Of a stretch of DNA of 64,000 bases, positions 34,501 to 48,155 are shown piece by piece. The number at the start of each line of letters is the position of its first letter. Positions within the stretch are counted from its first letter, which is position 1. The notes under the pieces are model-generated. The model searched no databases, was not told the DNA's origin, and was given only the letters and a program-made list of their open reading frames with translations. A program made the translations under genes and the position numbers. Location of the stretch: NCBI GenBank assembly GCA_024699855.1, contig JAMPIQ010000001.1:1860001-1924000 (forward strand), given 5' to 3'. The DNA is from Aphelenchoides besseyi. Taxonomy: Eukaryota; Nematoda; Chromadorea; Rhabditida; Aphelenchoididae.

Positions 34501-37500
34501 TCAGTTTAAGCGAATTCACATCAAATGAAACCGAGGGTTCAGACGAGTTGGATACTTGATGGCTGAGCATTCGACCGACTCGCTCGGCAAGTTGTCCTTC
34601 CAACAAACGGAAATAATTGAACGTTTGGCCGAGCAACAGGTGTAGATGGCCGCTTGTTTCACTCAACTGTGCGACTTCAGCAACAGCGAACTGACGAATG
34701 ATTTCAATTTTTTGTCTAAACATATCGGATAGTTGGCTGATTAGTTTCTTTCCAATCGATTACCTGCTCCAAATCCACGGTGTGCCATCTGCCTTCTCCA
34801 TCCAGTTTAACACTTGAAGTTCAATGCGATTCAAGAGCTCGTGTAGTGACGACAACTGACGACCAACAAGCACCAATTCGGCTGCCGAATTCAATCGTCG
34901 ACAACCGAAATCGAATTGGAACACCGAGTCCATGGCTTCGAGAGGTTGAGGACAGGCGGCCACGTAGCGCTGAACGACCGTAAGCTCCTCTTTCAATGCG
35001 GTTATATCGGCAAATAATCCTTTTGTTTCAGACGACAAAAACTCATGATTGTACTTTGTTTCTTCACTATTCTGAAGGTAAAGATTAGATGAATCATTAA
35101 AACACCACTTACCGTTTGTATCTCCAACAATCGATCAATTGAGATTCGCGCGTCTCGCAACGATTCGGCGGTTTGAACCAGTGAACGTGCACGATTGTTG
35201 GTGTTCACGATAACACTTAGAGCGAATTCTACGGTACCTTTCAGTAAAGCGAAATGTTTCGGTGAAAGCTGAGAACGAAGATGTGGTTTGTCGTGCAAGT
35301 TCAGAACAGCCAACGACTTGACAGCAACGTTTCGTACAAACACACTCGAGTTGACTAACGATTTCAACTAAACAGTTTGATTAGAAATGTCTTTGTTGAG
35401 TCGAACACACCACTTCCGAAGCGCCATCAGATCGCCCGGTCATCGAAAGCTCGTTCATTTGTTCGGTGCTCAATTGCAGACCACGACGAAAACTGACTCC
35501 GTAGTCGGTTGCTGATTTCGCCAAAACCGCAAATGTTCGTTGTCGTTTGGCTAATTCGGCACCATGAGCTTTACGTTTCGCTTCATCCACCGCTTCACGA
35601 TCCTTGTCCTTTCCTTCCTCCTTCAACAGTCGTTCAACTTCGTCGTAGTCGACTTCGGTTTGCAGGAGCGAATACAAGTGTTCGGCGTTTTGAGTCAAAT
35701 TCTCAACCAAATCCACGGACATTATCGACAAAACATTGGTGTCCAATTGACTGATAAGCTCCGAAAACGGGTGATGTTCACTATTGAATGGACCCACAGA
35801 GACGAAACGATTCGGTTGGAAATCGGGCAAATCGCCGAGTTCTTCCGTGAAAACCGCCATTGCTGGTTTGTTAACAGCGTTCTAAATGAATTCATTACTC
35901 GAGAATTGATGTGTGAATCTCACCTTGAACTGGTGAATCAAACGACACAATTGACTGTGAACACGTTGAGCAGAATCCTTCACACTCCACAAGTTCAAAT
36001 CCGTGTAACGAGCAACTTGAACCAAGTTCTTGAGCTTCTCCTCCACTTCCGCACGAACTTCGACAACTTTGTTTTCGAGTCGTGGAATAAATTGAGCGAA
36101 ATAGCGACCAATCGACTCCATCTTTGGTATTAGTTCCACGTGCAGATTGAGAACTCGCAGTGCAACGACGAGAAACTGGAAAACAATCAGACGACTTGAC
36201 AGGTCGAAAAGCGATGAATCTTGTAGCCACTGAAGCAACATGGAAATCAAATTTCTTTTGTAATTGGCTTCATCGTAGTCAGTTGTTGGAATCGAAGTGA
36301 AGGCATCAATCAACGGCCATGCACTCAACACGCACTGACGTCTCAGATCATCTCCAACGCGCTTTAAGATCTCCGACCAACATCGAACCTCCGATTTGCG
36401 CCATTCGAGAAGGATCTCACGTAACGGTGTCAGTTCTTTCGAAAGCGAATACGTTCTTCCAACAGTCTTTTCCCAAAGCTCTGACTTCTCTAAAAACAAC
36501 CACCATTGAGTAATACGAAAATGGTATCTTACCAAGAAGTTTCTCCAACAAACTGGCAAATGCCATTTGCGGATTGTCACAAGGAAGTGACATGAATGTG
36601 TCGATAAGACCAAGAAGTTCGCTGAGAATCGCATTTTCCGGAAATGTTAATTGATGTTCCAATGCCTTTTGCTTTAGCTGATGCATCTTCGATACACAGT
36701 CAAGTACTGTAGCTGAGTCGGAAAAGCGATAGACATCAAGAGTTTGATCGCCATTACGACAAATGAAAGATTCCAGCAAACTGCGAAGCTCAACTACGTG
36801 ATGCATCGACAGTCGAACTTCGGTCTCTTCGTCCAACGGAGCAGTGAACTCGGATAAGCCAAACAGAAACAGTGAAGGCAAGTAAACGGACGTCTGATTT
36901 GTCGGCAATTTTGTATAAAAGTTGTGCTGAAGTGTTTGACCACAATCCATGAGTGTACGAATAACACGAAGAAGATCTTCCTCCGTTACTGACACGAGTT
37001 CGTTAGTCTCTAGTGCTTTAGGTGGTTCATTCAGATGCATGTTGGAAAAGTCAGGCAGCATTTGTCGAATCTGAAGTCAAAGTTCATCAAATTCTCCGAT
37101 TTCCTTCACAAACCTCAGCCATTTCAACGTCCGGGATTTCGTCCTCACCAACGGCATTCAACTCGTCGGTTTCGCTGTTCATTTCCCGTTGACGTCTTGA
37201 TGTTTGACGGTATTCGTACAATTGGGTTCGTTTTGCGCTATGAGCATCAAACCACGACGACCATCGGAGTTTCAACCATTCAAAGGCGGCTTCAATCACT
37301 GAGTGGAAATCTGAGTGAGCTGGAGTCAATCGTTCGAGAGTTGCAATAAGAAGCTCCAATTGAGAGTGTTCAGGCAGTTGGCTACCTTCGCTTAAATGGA
37401 ATTTTGTTGCTTCCACCGAGTCAATCGGATGGTCAACAGTTTTCACTCCAAAATAGCGTAGTGATTCCGTTGGATCGGCGCGTAATGAAGTGCAAATTTC

Positions 37501-40500
37501 GCGTTGTTTGTGAGCAAATTGTTCCAAAGCACGTTTGTTGACTTCGAATTCCAATTCGGCTGTTCCTTGAAGATACGGGACGATGATATCCGGATAGGCA
37601 AAGTAGTTGTGCAGGAGTTTGCAGCGATGATGTTGAAGTTCTTGGATGTAAGTTGAAACTCTCGAATAATCGAAGTTGGAGCAAAAGCGTTGAGTCAATT
37701 TGATGAACTCGCAAATCTCTTGGCCAAGTCGTTGATACTAAACAAATAGACACCATGATATAAGCAATAGAGTTACCTCGGAATTAGGTGGACGACAAAC
37801 ATCGCCGAGTTTTCGGAGCTCGTCCATTGACCGTAGAGTGTCGGCGTAGCGTTTTCGCATGAAACCCATGAACTGAGATTCATTTGCCATTCCAGGACTA
37901 TCGAATGCGCTCCATTCACTTGTTCCAAAAACTGCCATCGAATATCTTTCCAGCACTTCGCTATGTGAGGTCAGAACGGACATCGCAGCTTTCGTCCATT
38001 CACGTTCAGCGTAGACTCGAAGCACTGGGTCGACAGCATCGGAAGGCACATGCGATTTCATTCGCTCTATTCCGAGCATTAATGGTCGTTCATCGATTTT
38101 GTTCTGGTGGAGACTGGTGAATTCGGAGATTTCCGATTCCACTGCATCTTTTGAATTGCTAAAAGTTGTTGCTTTACAGTAATTCAAATCGTGAATCCAA
38201 ACTACCAAATCGTTCGTCTCAATTTGCCTTGACATTGAGATAATCGCCAAATGAATACGAGAAGCGTTTGCAGTTTCTTCGTGAAATCAACCAATTCACC
38301 AATTGGTACACTATGTAGACTGCGGCGGAAATCAAGATGTCTCCAGAACCGTAGAAGAGGCCCTGTGGTCACTCCGTTAGTGCAGAGTTGAACCAACTGA
38401 AATCCACTACTACATCTCATCGTTTGTACAGCAACTTACGGGAATTGAATTGTCGCCGTATGGAACACGAGTATTCAAAATGAGGATCTTGGCCAATTGC
38501 TGTCGCACCGTTTCATCGCCAAAGAGAAAAACGCAAAGTGAGCGAATCGGCAACGAAAGAACATTTGAGTGTAACTAAATAACACCTGTTTGTTGTTGGA
38601 AACAAGATAACTTACGTCAATTGATGAGCTGGAAAGTGTGTTGACTAAAGATGCTATTAACAAGAACTGGTTGGTAACATCGATCACAAAGTCGTTGGAG
38701 TTCACAAGCTCAGTCCATGGCACCATTTTAACTTCTTCTGCTTTGTGTAACTGAGATTGAGCCAATTTCAACGTCTTCTGATTGTCAAAGATGGAAACAG
38801 TAGATGGTGGTAACGGGCAAAGCCGACGCCAATTTGTTCCGCGGTGTGGATTTTGACCGAACTCGAACAATGCCGTAGACTCACGTCTTACTGCTGTTGT
38901 ACCACTAAACAAACTCATCACTTACATTACTCACAAGTAAACGTACAGTAAATCGGATACTCCCAACTCATACAATCGCCGTCCAACTTCCCAGAGTGCC
39001 ACATCACCAACCGATTTGTTCCATGGATGTCGAAGCAGCGAGTCGAATAGCGAACATTCGAAAACAAGTTTGAAAAGTTCCAATCTCCAATTTGAATATT
39101 CCGAAACAAGACGTTGGCGACTATCTGATTGACGTAATGCGTGGCTGATTGCCAAATGTAATCGATAAGCAGCAAGTTCGATTGTTGGCGTCGGAGTATT
39201 TGATTCTGAATTTGGTGTTTAAAAGTGTCAAATTAATAAAACATACCTCTTAAGATCTGTTGAGTTTTGTGCATTGAGGAATTGCTTGGTGTTTTAACGC
39301 GATCGTAGATCCATCTCAGCCACAACGAGAAATGTGCAACAATGTTCCTAAGATAAAACTTTCAATACGAACTTTTGCTAAGCCATAGACTCACTCGTTC
39401 ATTGCCGTTACTTCACTTTCACTCATTTGTGTAGCTCGTTCGACTCCCACGATTGAACAGTCAGTTGGAGCCTTCAATTCGGAAAGCTCCCGACATGCAT
39501 TCAATAGTTCTGTTGACATTCCTAAAAAACACAATGAACAGAATATGAGCTCTCTACTTACCCTCATCATTAACGGCAATCGACAAACTGGTTGCTGTGT
39601 TGGTGCCAGAGACAACTCGTGAATAGAAGAAAACCACCGCTGGATCATTCAAATTCAAATAGTAAAGCCATCCATCTTGATAGTATTCGTTGAAATATGA
39701 TTCCAAAGAACATCCAACGGGCGGGAAACGTTCCAAACGTGCTGATCGTAAGCTTGTGACGTTGAGTTTTTGTTCGCAAATGTTGGTCAAGAATGGAGTT
39801 AAACCCAACGATTTAGCTCGTCCATTTCGAGAGTAAGAGCGAAGTTGCAGCATCTCTGCTTTGCCGAGTTCATTCAACGGCTCCAAAGCCGAAGTACCAG
39901 CTAACGGTGCCATTACTCGTTCCAACTCTCCATCACCCAATAATCGAATCTTATCGACAGTTGAGTTCGGGAATTGTTCCGATTCCAAGAGTCGAATTTC
40001 AACTGCTCGATTTCGCATTGCCGCAGACAAGTTCCCGGCTTCGGAGTTCATTGTGAAAAAGATACTAAAACCTCTGCAGTTACGGAGAAAACAAAGTCAA
40101 CGAACCGAAATTGCGGACTTCGTTGCACCGCTTGAAATTCACCATCAGCTTTTTCAGTGATAACCAACTCGCCATCTTGCTCCAGACAACAATTCAAACG
40201 ATCCAAAACAGCAGCACTAAAACTCCTGAATAGCCATCGATGTTGTAAAACACGAACCTGCACGCATTCACGTCCTCAACCAACAACCATTCGCCGTTTG
40301 TGTATGCTTGAACGAGCTCACTGTCCATCCATTCGAAGTGCAAAGTTTCGGTTGCTAGACCATCGACTAAGTACTGAGCAGATTGACGAGTTTCTAAACA
40401 ACCGCGTGAATACGAATTGATGAATTCGACTTACCATCAGAAGTGACGTGTTCAAGCAGAGAGTATGCAATTGTTCGAATATCGTTTGGATTCTTCAAAC

Positions 40501-43500
40501 GACCCAACATCTCCAATTTCTTCAACAAGGTTGCGGATTCTTCCATTCTAGCGTACGGTTCCAGAAGCTCTTTCAGATCGATGGCAAAACGAGCAACTCG
40601 ATTCTCGAAATAAACTTGTTCGTAGGATCCCAGTAGATCCTGAGCATCGGTTTCCGACGTCATGCGAAGAACTCGAAGTGGCATGTTTGCTAATCGTGCT
40701 AACGTTTCGATCATGCTTCTTTTGCCACAATTTGCGGGACCAGAAAGCAAAACCAAGAAGTTGCTGTGAACACACGCAGCAATTCGTTGAAGCACATTGG
40801 TCTGAGATGCAAAAAGTTGACAGTTCGGTGAGAACATGAAACGCTCTTGTTCACCAAGTTCCGTATCGTTGTACTTGAGCGATCGTTTCAGTCGAATTCC
40901 ACCACCAAAATCCACGTAGCCATCGAATGTTGTTGTAAGCATACAAACTGGGAGCTGGCTTTCACGATTCAAGATTGTTCGGAAAATGTGATCTCGCACT
41001 TTCGAACGGTCGTTTGCGTTGTGTAATCTCGACACGTAAACTAGCTCGTATGCAAGATCTATTGGTAACTAAACAACTTGTCTTGAAATGAACTCAACGA
41101 ACCCCTACCTCCTTCGAAGCTTCGATCAATCGAAGTAAATCTCGAAGATTGTATTCGTATGGAGCGCCAGCAACTTGATTTCCGCGTCGAATTGAAATCA
41201 ATTCGTTTGACAGATGGTGCAGTTTGATGTAAAAGTTTGTCGTTTCCTCGCTGTCTTCTCCACTAAATCCATGACCCACAATCACACGTAAATCTTCTTC
41301 GGTCATTGGTTGGACGTAGATCTTCGTAAAACGATTCAGAAACGATTTCGGTAGTGCCTTTCGACCTCCACCCTCTTTCTCCGGATTTTGACAAGAAAAG
41401 AAACGACATCGAGAAGTCGAATTACGTGAAATCTCGAACCCACGACCCAACTCGGCAATGTAAAGAGTGTTGCGGAAGTCGAAACACGAATTCAAAGCTT
41501 CCAGAATTGCCTGCGATGCCAGATTCATTTCGTCAAGCAAAAGCCATGCACCGTCTTTTATTGCCTTGAGTACGGGACCATCCTGCCATTCGAATGATAC
41601 TTGACCATTTGGCAATGTAATTGGAACGTCCGTACCAAACAAATCGGAAACTTCCTGAACACAAATGATTATCACACAATCAAAGTTAAGTCATTTACCG
41701 TTTCTTCGGACAAATTCACGCGAATCAGCTCATAACCGGCGAGCTCTGCCATTGCCTTCACTAAACTCGATTTTCCACAGCCCGGAGTTCCCTCTAACAT
41801 GATCGGTTTCTCGGAAGCAAGACCACGAGCCACACGCATTGCATTCAGTTGAGAAGATGGAGCATCGAAACAAAAGTGTTGAGGCCACTGTTTACTTCGA
41901 CGTCCGATTGGAATGTTGAAGTTACCAACCGCAACTCCATCGGATGTCCAGCTGACTGTGCATGACGTGGCAAACGATCCTATCGACATATCAGGAAGTA
42001 GCTCACGGAACAAGACGACAAACTGCTTCTGACATTCTTCAACAATCGCCTGATAATCGACTTTAAGCCCGCGAGTTGGAAGTACGGGAAGTGCATCCAA
42101 AATCACAGACGAAACCGTGTGATAAGCGGCGTCGAAAACGGACAATCCACTTGACAAAACAAAGGTTCCGAACATTTCTGCGACAACAATTGCATCGCGT
42201 ACCGAGAATGCGGTTCTACATGAAAACTGTAAAGTTGTCTTATTCTGATCACTTACTTGAAGAGATGTCCAAACTTCTGATAAAAGAAACCAAAATAAGA
42301 AGCAAAAAACCGTGAAGTTGTCTTTGCAACATGATCCTCAATTCGACCATCACCATGAGATTGACTTCGACGACAAATAATCGCTGCCACATCGTCTTCG
42401 TTGAAATCAAATTCGCACCAAATCTCCGTGAATCGATTACGAAGTGCTTTGGACAACTAAAACTACGAGTAGAAGTAGGCAATTGATTGCTAGTACCTCT
42501 TTTTTGCCGTGATCACCTCCGGGATTCATTGTAGCAATACATTGAAAGCCGGAAAGTGCGCGAATCATCTCCGTTTGAGCTCCACAATCAGTTAACAAAA
42601 GTGTACGATCAGATTCGAGCAACGGATTCAATCTTTCTAACACAGAGTCTTGTGCCAATGAGATTTCATCCAACAATAGAAACGATCCTTCTTTCATTGC
42701 ACGTACAACCACTCCGTCTTCCCACGTGAACATTCCACTTGTTGTTGGACGAATTCTACCCAACAAATCGGAGGTGTCTGTGCGTTCGTGACAATTGATG
42801 AACTCTAAGCCTCGCTTCAAAGAATTAGTAATAACAAGTTTCTGAGATCTTAACTCACTTCAGCTAAAAGATAAACCACAGAAGTTTTTCCTGAAATTGA
42901 ATTCAAACTTCAGAAGAATGATAATCACTACGCACCACAGCCAGTTTCTCCAACTAAAAGCACCGGCTCATTGACTCTAAATGCTTGAGCACATTGAACA
43001 AGCATACGTCGCATCGCTCGTGTAAGTATCATGTGTTGGTTTGGACCGTTCATCGACTTATTCGTAAACATTTCACGTATCAAAGCCGGGAAATGATGAG
43101 ATTCCATAGAGAACATCGACTCAACATCAATTCTTCGTTTTGTTACATGACTAATTACTTCTTGAACTTTGAGAGCATCGACGTTCTTTCGACATCGACC
43201 AGCCAACAGCAGATATCCTTGATCAGCCACAACTTGTCGCCAATCCGAATGATCAGCGTAGTTGGCAAATCGATTAGCCCAACGAAATAGATCACTTAAC
43301 AGAAGAGATTGATCGGAACTGAGTTGTTGAACACTTACCGTAAGGTCATAAACGAATCAGAAGCCGAGAAAAGGTTGGAATTCGATCGTAGAGCTTTCAA
43401 CTCCGACATCACCGTGATCATAAGTTCCGCAGCGGTTTGATGGATCTTGCATCTCGCACAAACGATTTGACAAAGTTCATTGTTCGGTGGTTGTTGGATG

Positions 43501-46433
43501 TTCAAGATTACAAATCGATTCATGAAAGCTCGTGACAAACGTTTACGACCAGAATACGCACCGACCGGATTTTGGGTTGCGAAGATTCGAAAACGTGAGT
43601 TCGCTTTGATTACCGTATCAGTTTCAGCAACGTAGACTTCTCGATTGTCGTCCAACAGCTAAATCTCAGATGTTATTGGAGTTATAGATACAAGCGAATA
43701 CTCGATTCAATGATTCCAGTACTTCAGTGGGAGCCAAATTCAGTTCATCCAAAATAACCCAATCACCATTTCGCATTGCTTGCAAGAGAATTCCTTCTCG
43801 AAACACAAGTTGATTCTTCTCATCGGCGACATAACTTCCGAAATACTCCTGAACATCTGTGTGCTCGTGATTGTTGATGCGATGAAGTCGATGACCAGTG
43901 CGTTTTGCCAAATGGGTTAAAATCGATGTTTTACCCGCCGATGTTTCGCCCTCCAACAGGACCGGGAAACGACCTTTTGCCGTCCCACAGGCGATTCGTT
44001 GCAAATTGATTTGAACCGAGTTGGTGTACACGAATCCATCGTCTTCAATCGAGAGAAGTGGACCACGCGGAAATCGAACTCCTTCAACTAGACTGAAATA
44101 TCGAACTTTAAATGGACAAACAAGCTCAATCAACGTACACTAACTCCTTTTTCATTTCGTCTGCAAGTGGTCGAACTTTCAAAACGGGCTTCTTTCCGTG
44201 GTGTTTCTGCATTAAGTCGAAGATGTCCTTACCGATCACTGGATCTGTTCCGGCTGAGAATCCCAACTCCAATGCAGTATACAGTGAGTAGGCTTTGTCT
44301 CGAAAAACATCATCTCGAGTCATCAACAAGCTACGACACAGATTTCGCAGACTGAACTTCTTGGTCAGCTTCTTTGTGATCTCCATGTAGAAGTTCGTAA
44401 GCACATCTGTACTCAACAGCTGCGGCATGTAGTGACGAACGATTTGATTAAGTTGTGCTTTCTCTCGTGTTTCTTCGACGAAAAATTCGGTGAACTTTGA
44501 CCGAATGAAATTGGGCAAACGACGTTTCCCCGAATCATTGGCGGGATTCATACACGCAAACAGTCGAAAGTTCGGGTTTTTTTGTGAGTTCTGCTCGTTC
44601 AAAAGCGATGCAATTGAATTCAAACACTCAATCGATGCCATGTTGATCTCATCAATCAGTAGCCAATCTCCATCTCTGATCGCTCGTGCAATGACACCGT
44701 TTTCGAAGGCAAAAGGCGTTGCTCCAGCAGTATTGCCAACGAACTCCAGAATTCTGCGGCCACGAGCGTAAGTTGAACCCCAAATATCTCGAATTTTTTC
44801 CTGTTCATCGTCGACCATCGCACGTAAACACACGTCGAGAATCGTGTTCAAAAGCACAGTGTAGTCATGAGCCGTGTAAAGATCCAAAAGTCGTGATCGT
44901 AACAACGTGTGATGTGGAGCATCTTCGAGCAGAGAAAAGAACGAAGACATGAACTGTCGAACTACAAGCCGAAGACTAGTTGGTTTGTAGCTACAAAGCA
45001 AATTTCAACGAATAACAAGAAAATTCACATACCCGCCAATCAGATCAGAAGCATCAGAATCCAAACTCAAATTCACAACACGCAGATTGACATTCGCATA
45101 GTCGGCCAATTGTTGGATCACGCGAGTCTTTCCAATTCCTGTCTCACCGTTCAATAGCACTGGTTCCTCGTTGTTGACACAAACAGCGATGCGTTCGAGT
45201 AGATTACCATAGTCACGAGTTAGTGCAAAAGCCGAAATGTTTTCGGAACTAGACTGAATTGACGAAAGAACTCACTAAGTCGACTTACGGTGGTTTCGTA
45301 GTTTGAACGTCCAGCGAAACACGTCCGATGGTCACTTTTCCGTTCTTCGTTTGAACTTCCACGACTCGAACATTTTGAAGGAAATTGAGAGTCTGCTGAT
45401 CAAGAGACAAACAGTTCAACAAAAAGTCAATTGCTGCTTCTCGGTATTCGGGTTTCGAAAGATGCAGAACCCAACTCTCACACAAATCGGAAAACACGGC
45501 AGTCGGCTGAGCAGTTTGTTTGCAAACTCGTTGACATCCAACCAAAAAGTCACTGCAATCTCCATCACATTACACTCACTAATAGCTCTCGTTTACCTTA
45601 TGTTCAATCGTCGTTCGGATGCTGAGAACTTCTCGACGATCGCACGAATCTTACAGAAACATTCGTAGTAGATTCGAGCGTGTTCGGTTGCCATTCCAAA
45701 CCGACGACAAACGATTTTGTGCACATCAGAGGGCTGATATTCGCGAAGTTGAACGAAAATCGGATAATCAGTCAAAATTCTTGGAATTTGAAGATCGTTG
45801 CTTTCGTTCACCGTTGCAACAATTCGAACTGTCGAGTGGAGTTTGATGCATCGACCACCGGGTAACGGATGGAATCCTTCTTCAGCCAATTTCAACACAG
45901 CAGCCACAAGATCAGAGCTTGCGGACTCGAAACCTTTGAGCACAATAAGAGAATTCGGTTTCTTGATATTCTAAACAACAAACTCAACAACCAAAATGAC
46001 AACCAACCGTCGCAAACACCGATTCTTCCCAAGTGAAGTCGCCCGGAATACCCGTACATTCGTAGCTGCCAAACAAGGACTGAAAACACGGAAACTAAGA
46101 TCCAAATTGATGTCAAACCTTCGAATCGAGTTGATCATTGACGTAAATAACAGTCGGTGTTCTTGTGGGCTCCAGATTCTTCGCGGCAATGAATGCGATG
46201 GTCGTTCGACCACAACCATAGGGACCCTGAATACACGAATACAAAGAAGCAAAATCAAAACTTACAATCAACTTCACAAACGGGTTCTTTTTGATCAACA
46301 AAAGCGCCTGATCCACTTTTGTTTGATCCATCGGATAGTCGTCGATGGAAGTTGGTCGTGAATCGACGAGTCGAGAGCTCTTGCCGATCGTCTCCTCCAA
46401 CTCCGGTGGAGCTTTTCGTTTTCGCGTAGACAT
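31589..46433 (-). CDS. MDN1: Midasin (Rea1), dynein-like AAA ATPase of 60S ribosome assembly
   Basis: Midasin strips assembly factors (Ytm1, Rsa4) from pre-60S particles in nucleolus and nucleoplasm. The largest gene here, of order 4,200 aa in many short exons. It starts MSTRKRKAPPELEE at 46433, with a much shorter lead-in than human. AAA P-loops, N to C: GPYGCGRTT (about 46.2 kb), GETGIGKTR (45.1), GETSAGKTS (43.95), GETGCGKTS (42.9), GTPGCGKSS (41.8), GPANCGKRS (40.7). Partner motifs include LLIDEINMASIECLNS, ILDELNLAPTEVLESLNR and LLDEISLAQDSVLERLN. A helical linker follows (about 34.4-40 kb), then a Glu/Asp-rich stretch (33.0-33.7 kb) and a C-terminal VWA domain whose MIDAS loop is AIDDSASMKDN (about 32.2 kb). 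AAA1 and AAA6 P-loops deviate from GxxxxGK[ST]. Confidence 0.93.
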
Positions 46434-47472
46434 TTTTCCACGATCGAAGACCCTGAAATCAACAGGAGATAACAAATCAAACGCAAATTAACCATTTTAA
46501 ATATTTTTAGAAATAGGTGCACAGAGACAGTTCGCGCCGCGGATATTGCAAAGTGCACAATCCAAAACAATCGAGAATAGTTTGTTTGTTAGCGACCGAA
46601 CGCGTACGCTTTTATTTTGAAATGAAAAAAGAGTCGGATTTTTTGAATGCAAATTTGAGGGTTCGGTGTGCAATTTGTTGCGAAATGAAATGTTTGAGGA
46701 ATTTAAAAAAATTCGAAGTCCCTGTTTCGATACCGCCTATAGAAGCCTTTTGGGTTTGGGGGATTGGGTTCGAAATTTGTTCGATAAGTGATGGAAGAAA
46801 TTGATTAGAAGGTCAGAATCGGGTTGTTTGATCGTTGATGGCAATAAGCGACGTGAAGTTGTTGACAAGAGGTCGAGTGGGCTGTTAAAGGTTGAAAAGT
46901 GAGTTAAGTGTTGGTTTGGGAGTTGAGAGCGAAAACGGAGTTGCTGGGTTTGCAATTGAGAAAGCGAGCCGTTTTGGAGAAATCGCAAATGTCAATGATC
47001 GTTGAACGAGTTGATGACTGTGTTGTTGAAATGTGATTAGAAGCAAATCGTTTTGAATTTAATAAAAAGCCCGATGAACACTGGATGGCTGATTTTGATT
47101 TGCAGTTGGAATTTGAGTTTAAAATGTTGGGATACCGAAATCCAAAAAAAGCTGATTGAAGTTTGTGAAACCGGTGGTGAGTTGGGTGAAAGATAAGACA
47201 CAGGCAGTTGAACTATTGGATTGAATTGCCGGTTTGGCAGCAGAGGTCGTCGATGAACGTTGGTTGAGTTGCTGGGCGTATTGTTTTGGAATGTTGGGAA
47301 AGCGGTTGAAAGCGAGTTGATCAAAAGAACCCTTTGTTGAATGAAATAAGCAATGTGTTGAATGTAAGAAGAATTTTTTTAACGAATGGAACGAATATGT
47401 GATAGAAAGAAACGAGAAAATGAAGTGAACGATGGGATTTGAACAGATCGGTCAGTCGGTCGTTTGGTTGGT
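46434..47472. promoter_or_regulatory. G-over-C skewed spacer between midasin and orphan locus
   Basis: About 1 kb with no gene. From about 46620 to 47480 the plus strand is rich in G and T (many gttg, ggttt) and poor in C: bases 46861-46920 hold 24 G and 3 C. The long open frames on the minus strand here (Ser/Pro/Gln/Leu-rich) follow from this composition. It should contain the midasin promoter. Confidence 0.5.
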
Positions 47473-48155
47473 ATGATGATTGCGTCATTGGAGCAATGGA
47501 AAGCGCAAGCAAAAGAATGGATATATGAACACAAGTAAGATCTCACATCTTTGTTCATTAGCCTTTTGACAATCTTATTGCTGATGTCAGCCATCTGGGG
47601 CTGGCACACCCATAATTTTTTTGCGGCATGTTTTAACATTGCCAATCTGGCCTCGATTTGGATACATTATCGTGTATCCTACGATAACATCAAAAAAATG
47701 ACGAAATTCGTCATGATGTTGATCAAAGGAATATTTATGTTTTGCGTAAACGTAAGTGCAAAATGTAATGCAATAACACGAAATTTTAGTGGCGGATTAA
47801 CAATATGCTCAATCGAATTGGGCGCCGGAATGAGGATATATGTGCCTCGGTAATTGCAATTTTGGGCGTTGCTTGGATTGCGTCCGCCATAGGCAACTGG
47901 ACCATTCACAACACGTTGGCGGCGTTTTTCAACGTCGCCAACGTGACGAGCGTTTGTCTGCGTTATAAGGCAGGCGCCAAAATTCTTTGGCGCCTGCTGA
48001 AAGTATTTTTGGAGCTTTTGATAAATCTCCTAATGTCGCAACCGAAAGGGCACGATATAAATGGCGGTCATTCCCTTTTTTTGCACCTCCTTTTTCCCCT
48101 ACGATTGGCCAATTATCGTCGTTCTACATCTTCTTTTTGCTCTAATCTTAAGTAA
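47473..48155 (+). CDS. Orphan small membrane protein with two homologous halves
   Basis: Exons 47473-47534, 47562-47751 and 47790-48155 join in phase to give about 205 aa. Two stretches repeat each other: SAIWGWHTHNFFAACFNIAN and SAIGNWTIHNTLAAFFNVAN, each followed by a variable turn (..SIWIHYR / ..SVCLRYK) and an amphipathic or hydrophobic helix (KMTKFVMMLIKGIFM / ILWRLLKVFLELLINLLM). Between the halves sits WRINNMLNRIGRRNED. Each unit probably holds two membrane-associated helices. The first intron would be only 27 nt, so the first exon is uncertain. The second intron (38 nt) recurs almost exactly at 48187. No family recognised. Confidence 0.5.
47752..47789 (+). repeat. Duplicated intron, copy 1
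   Basis: A 38-nt intron starting gtaagtgcaaaatg and ending cacgaaattttag. It matches 48187-48225 at every base except one inserted T in the second copy. Flanking exon DNA is much less alike. Confidence 0.8.
47912..47945. repeat. Perfect 10-bp inverted repeat (hairpin)
   Basis: Arms cacgttggcg (47912-47921) and cgccaacgtg (47936-47945), 14-nt loop, inside the coding sequence of the orphan's second repeat unit. Confidence 0.7.
47970..47997. repeat. Perfect 12-bp inverted repeat (hairpin)
   Basis: Arms gcaggcgccaaa (47970-47981) and tttggcgcctgc (47986-47997) around a 4-nt loop. It codes for AGAKILWRLL in the orphan protein, yet is a perfect stem. Confidence 0.8.

Noticed and set aside
46737..47324. 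Ser/Pro/Gln-rich minus-strand frames of 83 and 95 aa
   Set aside because: They arise from the strong G/T skew of the other strand, which removes stop codons; no domain or splice signals.
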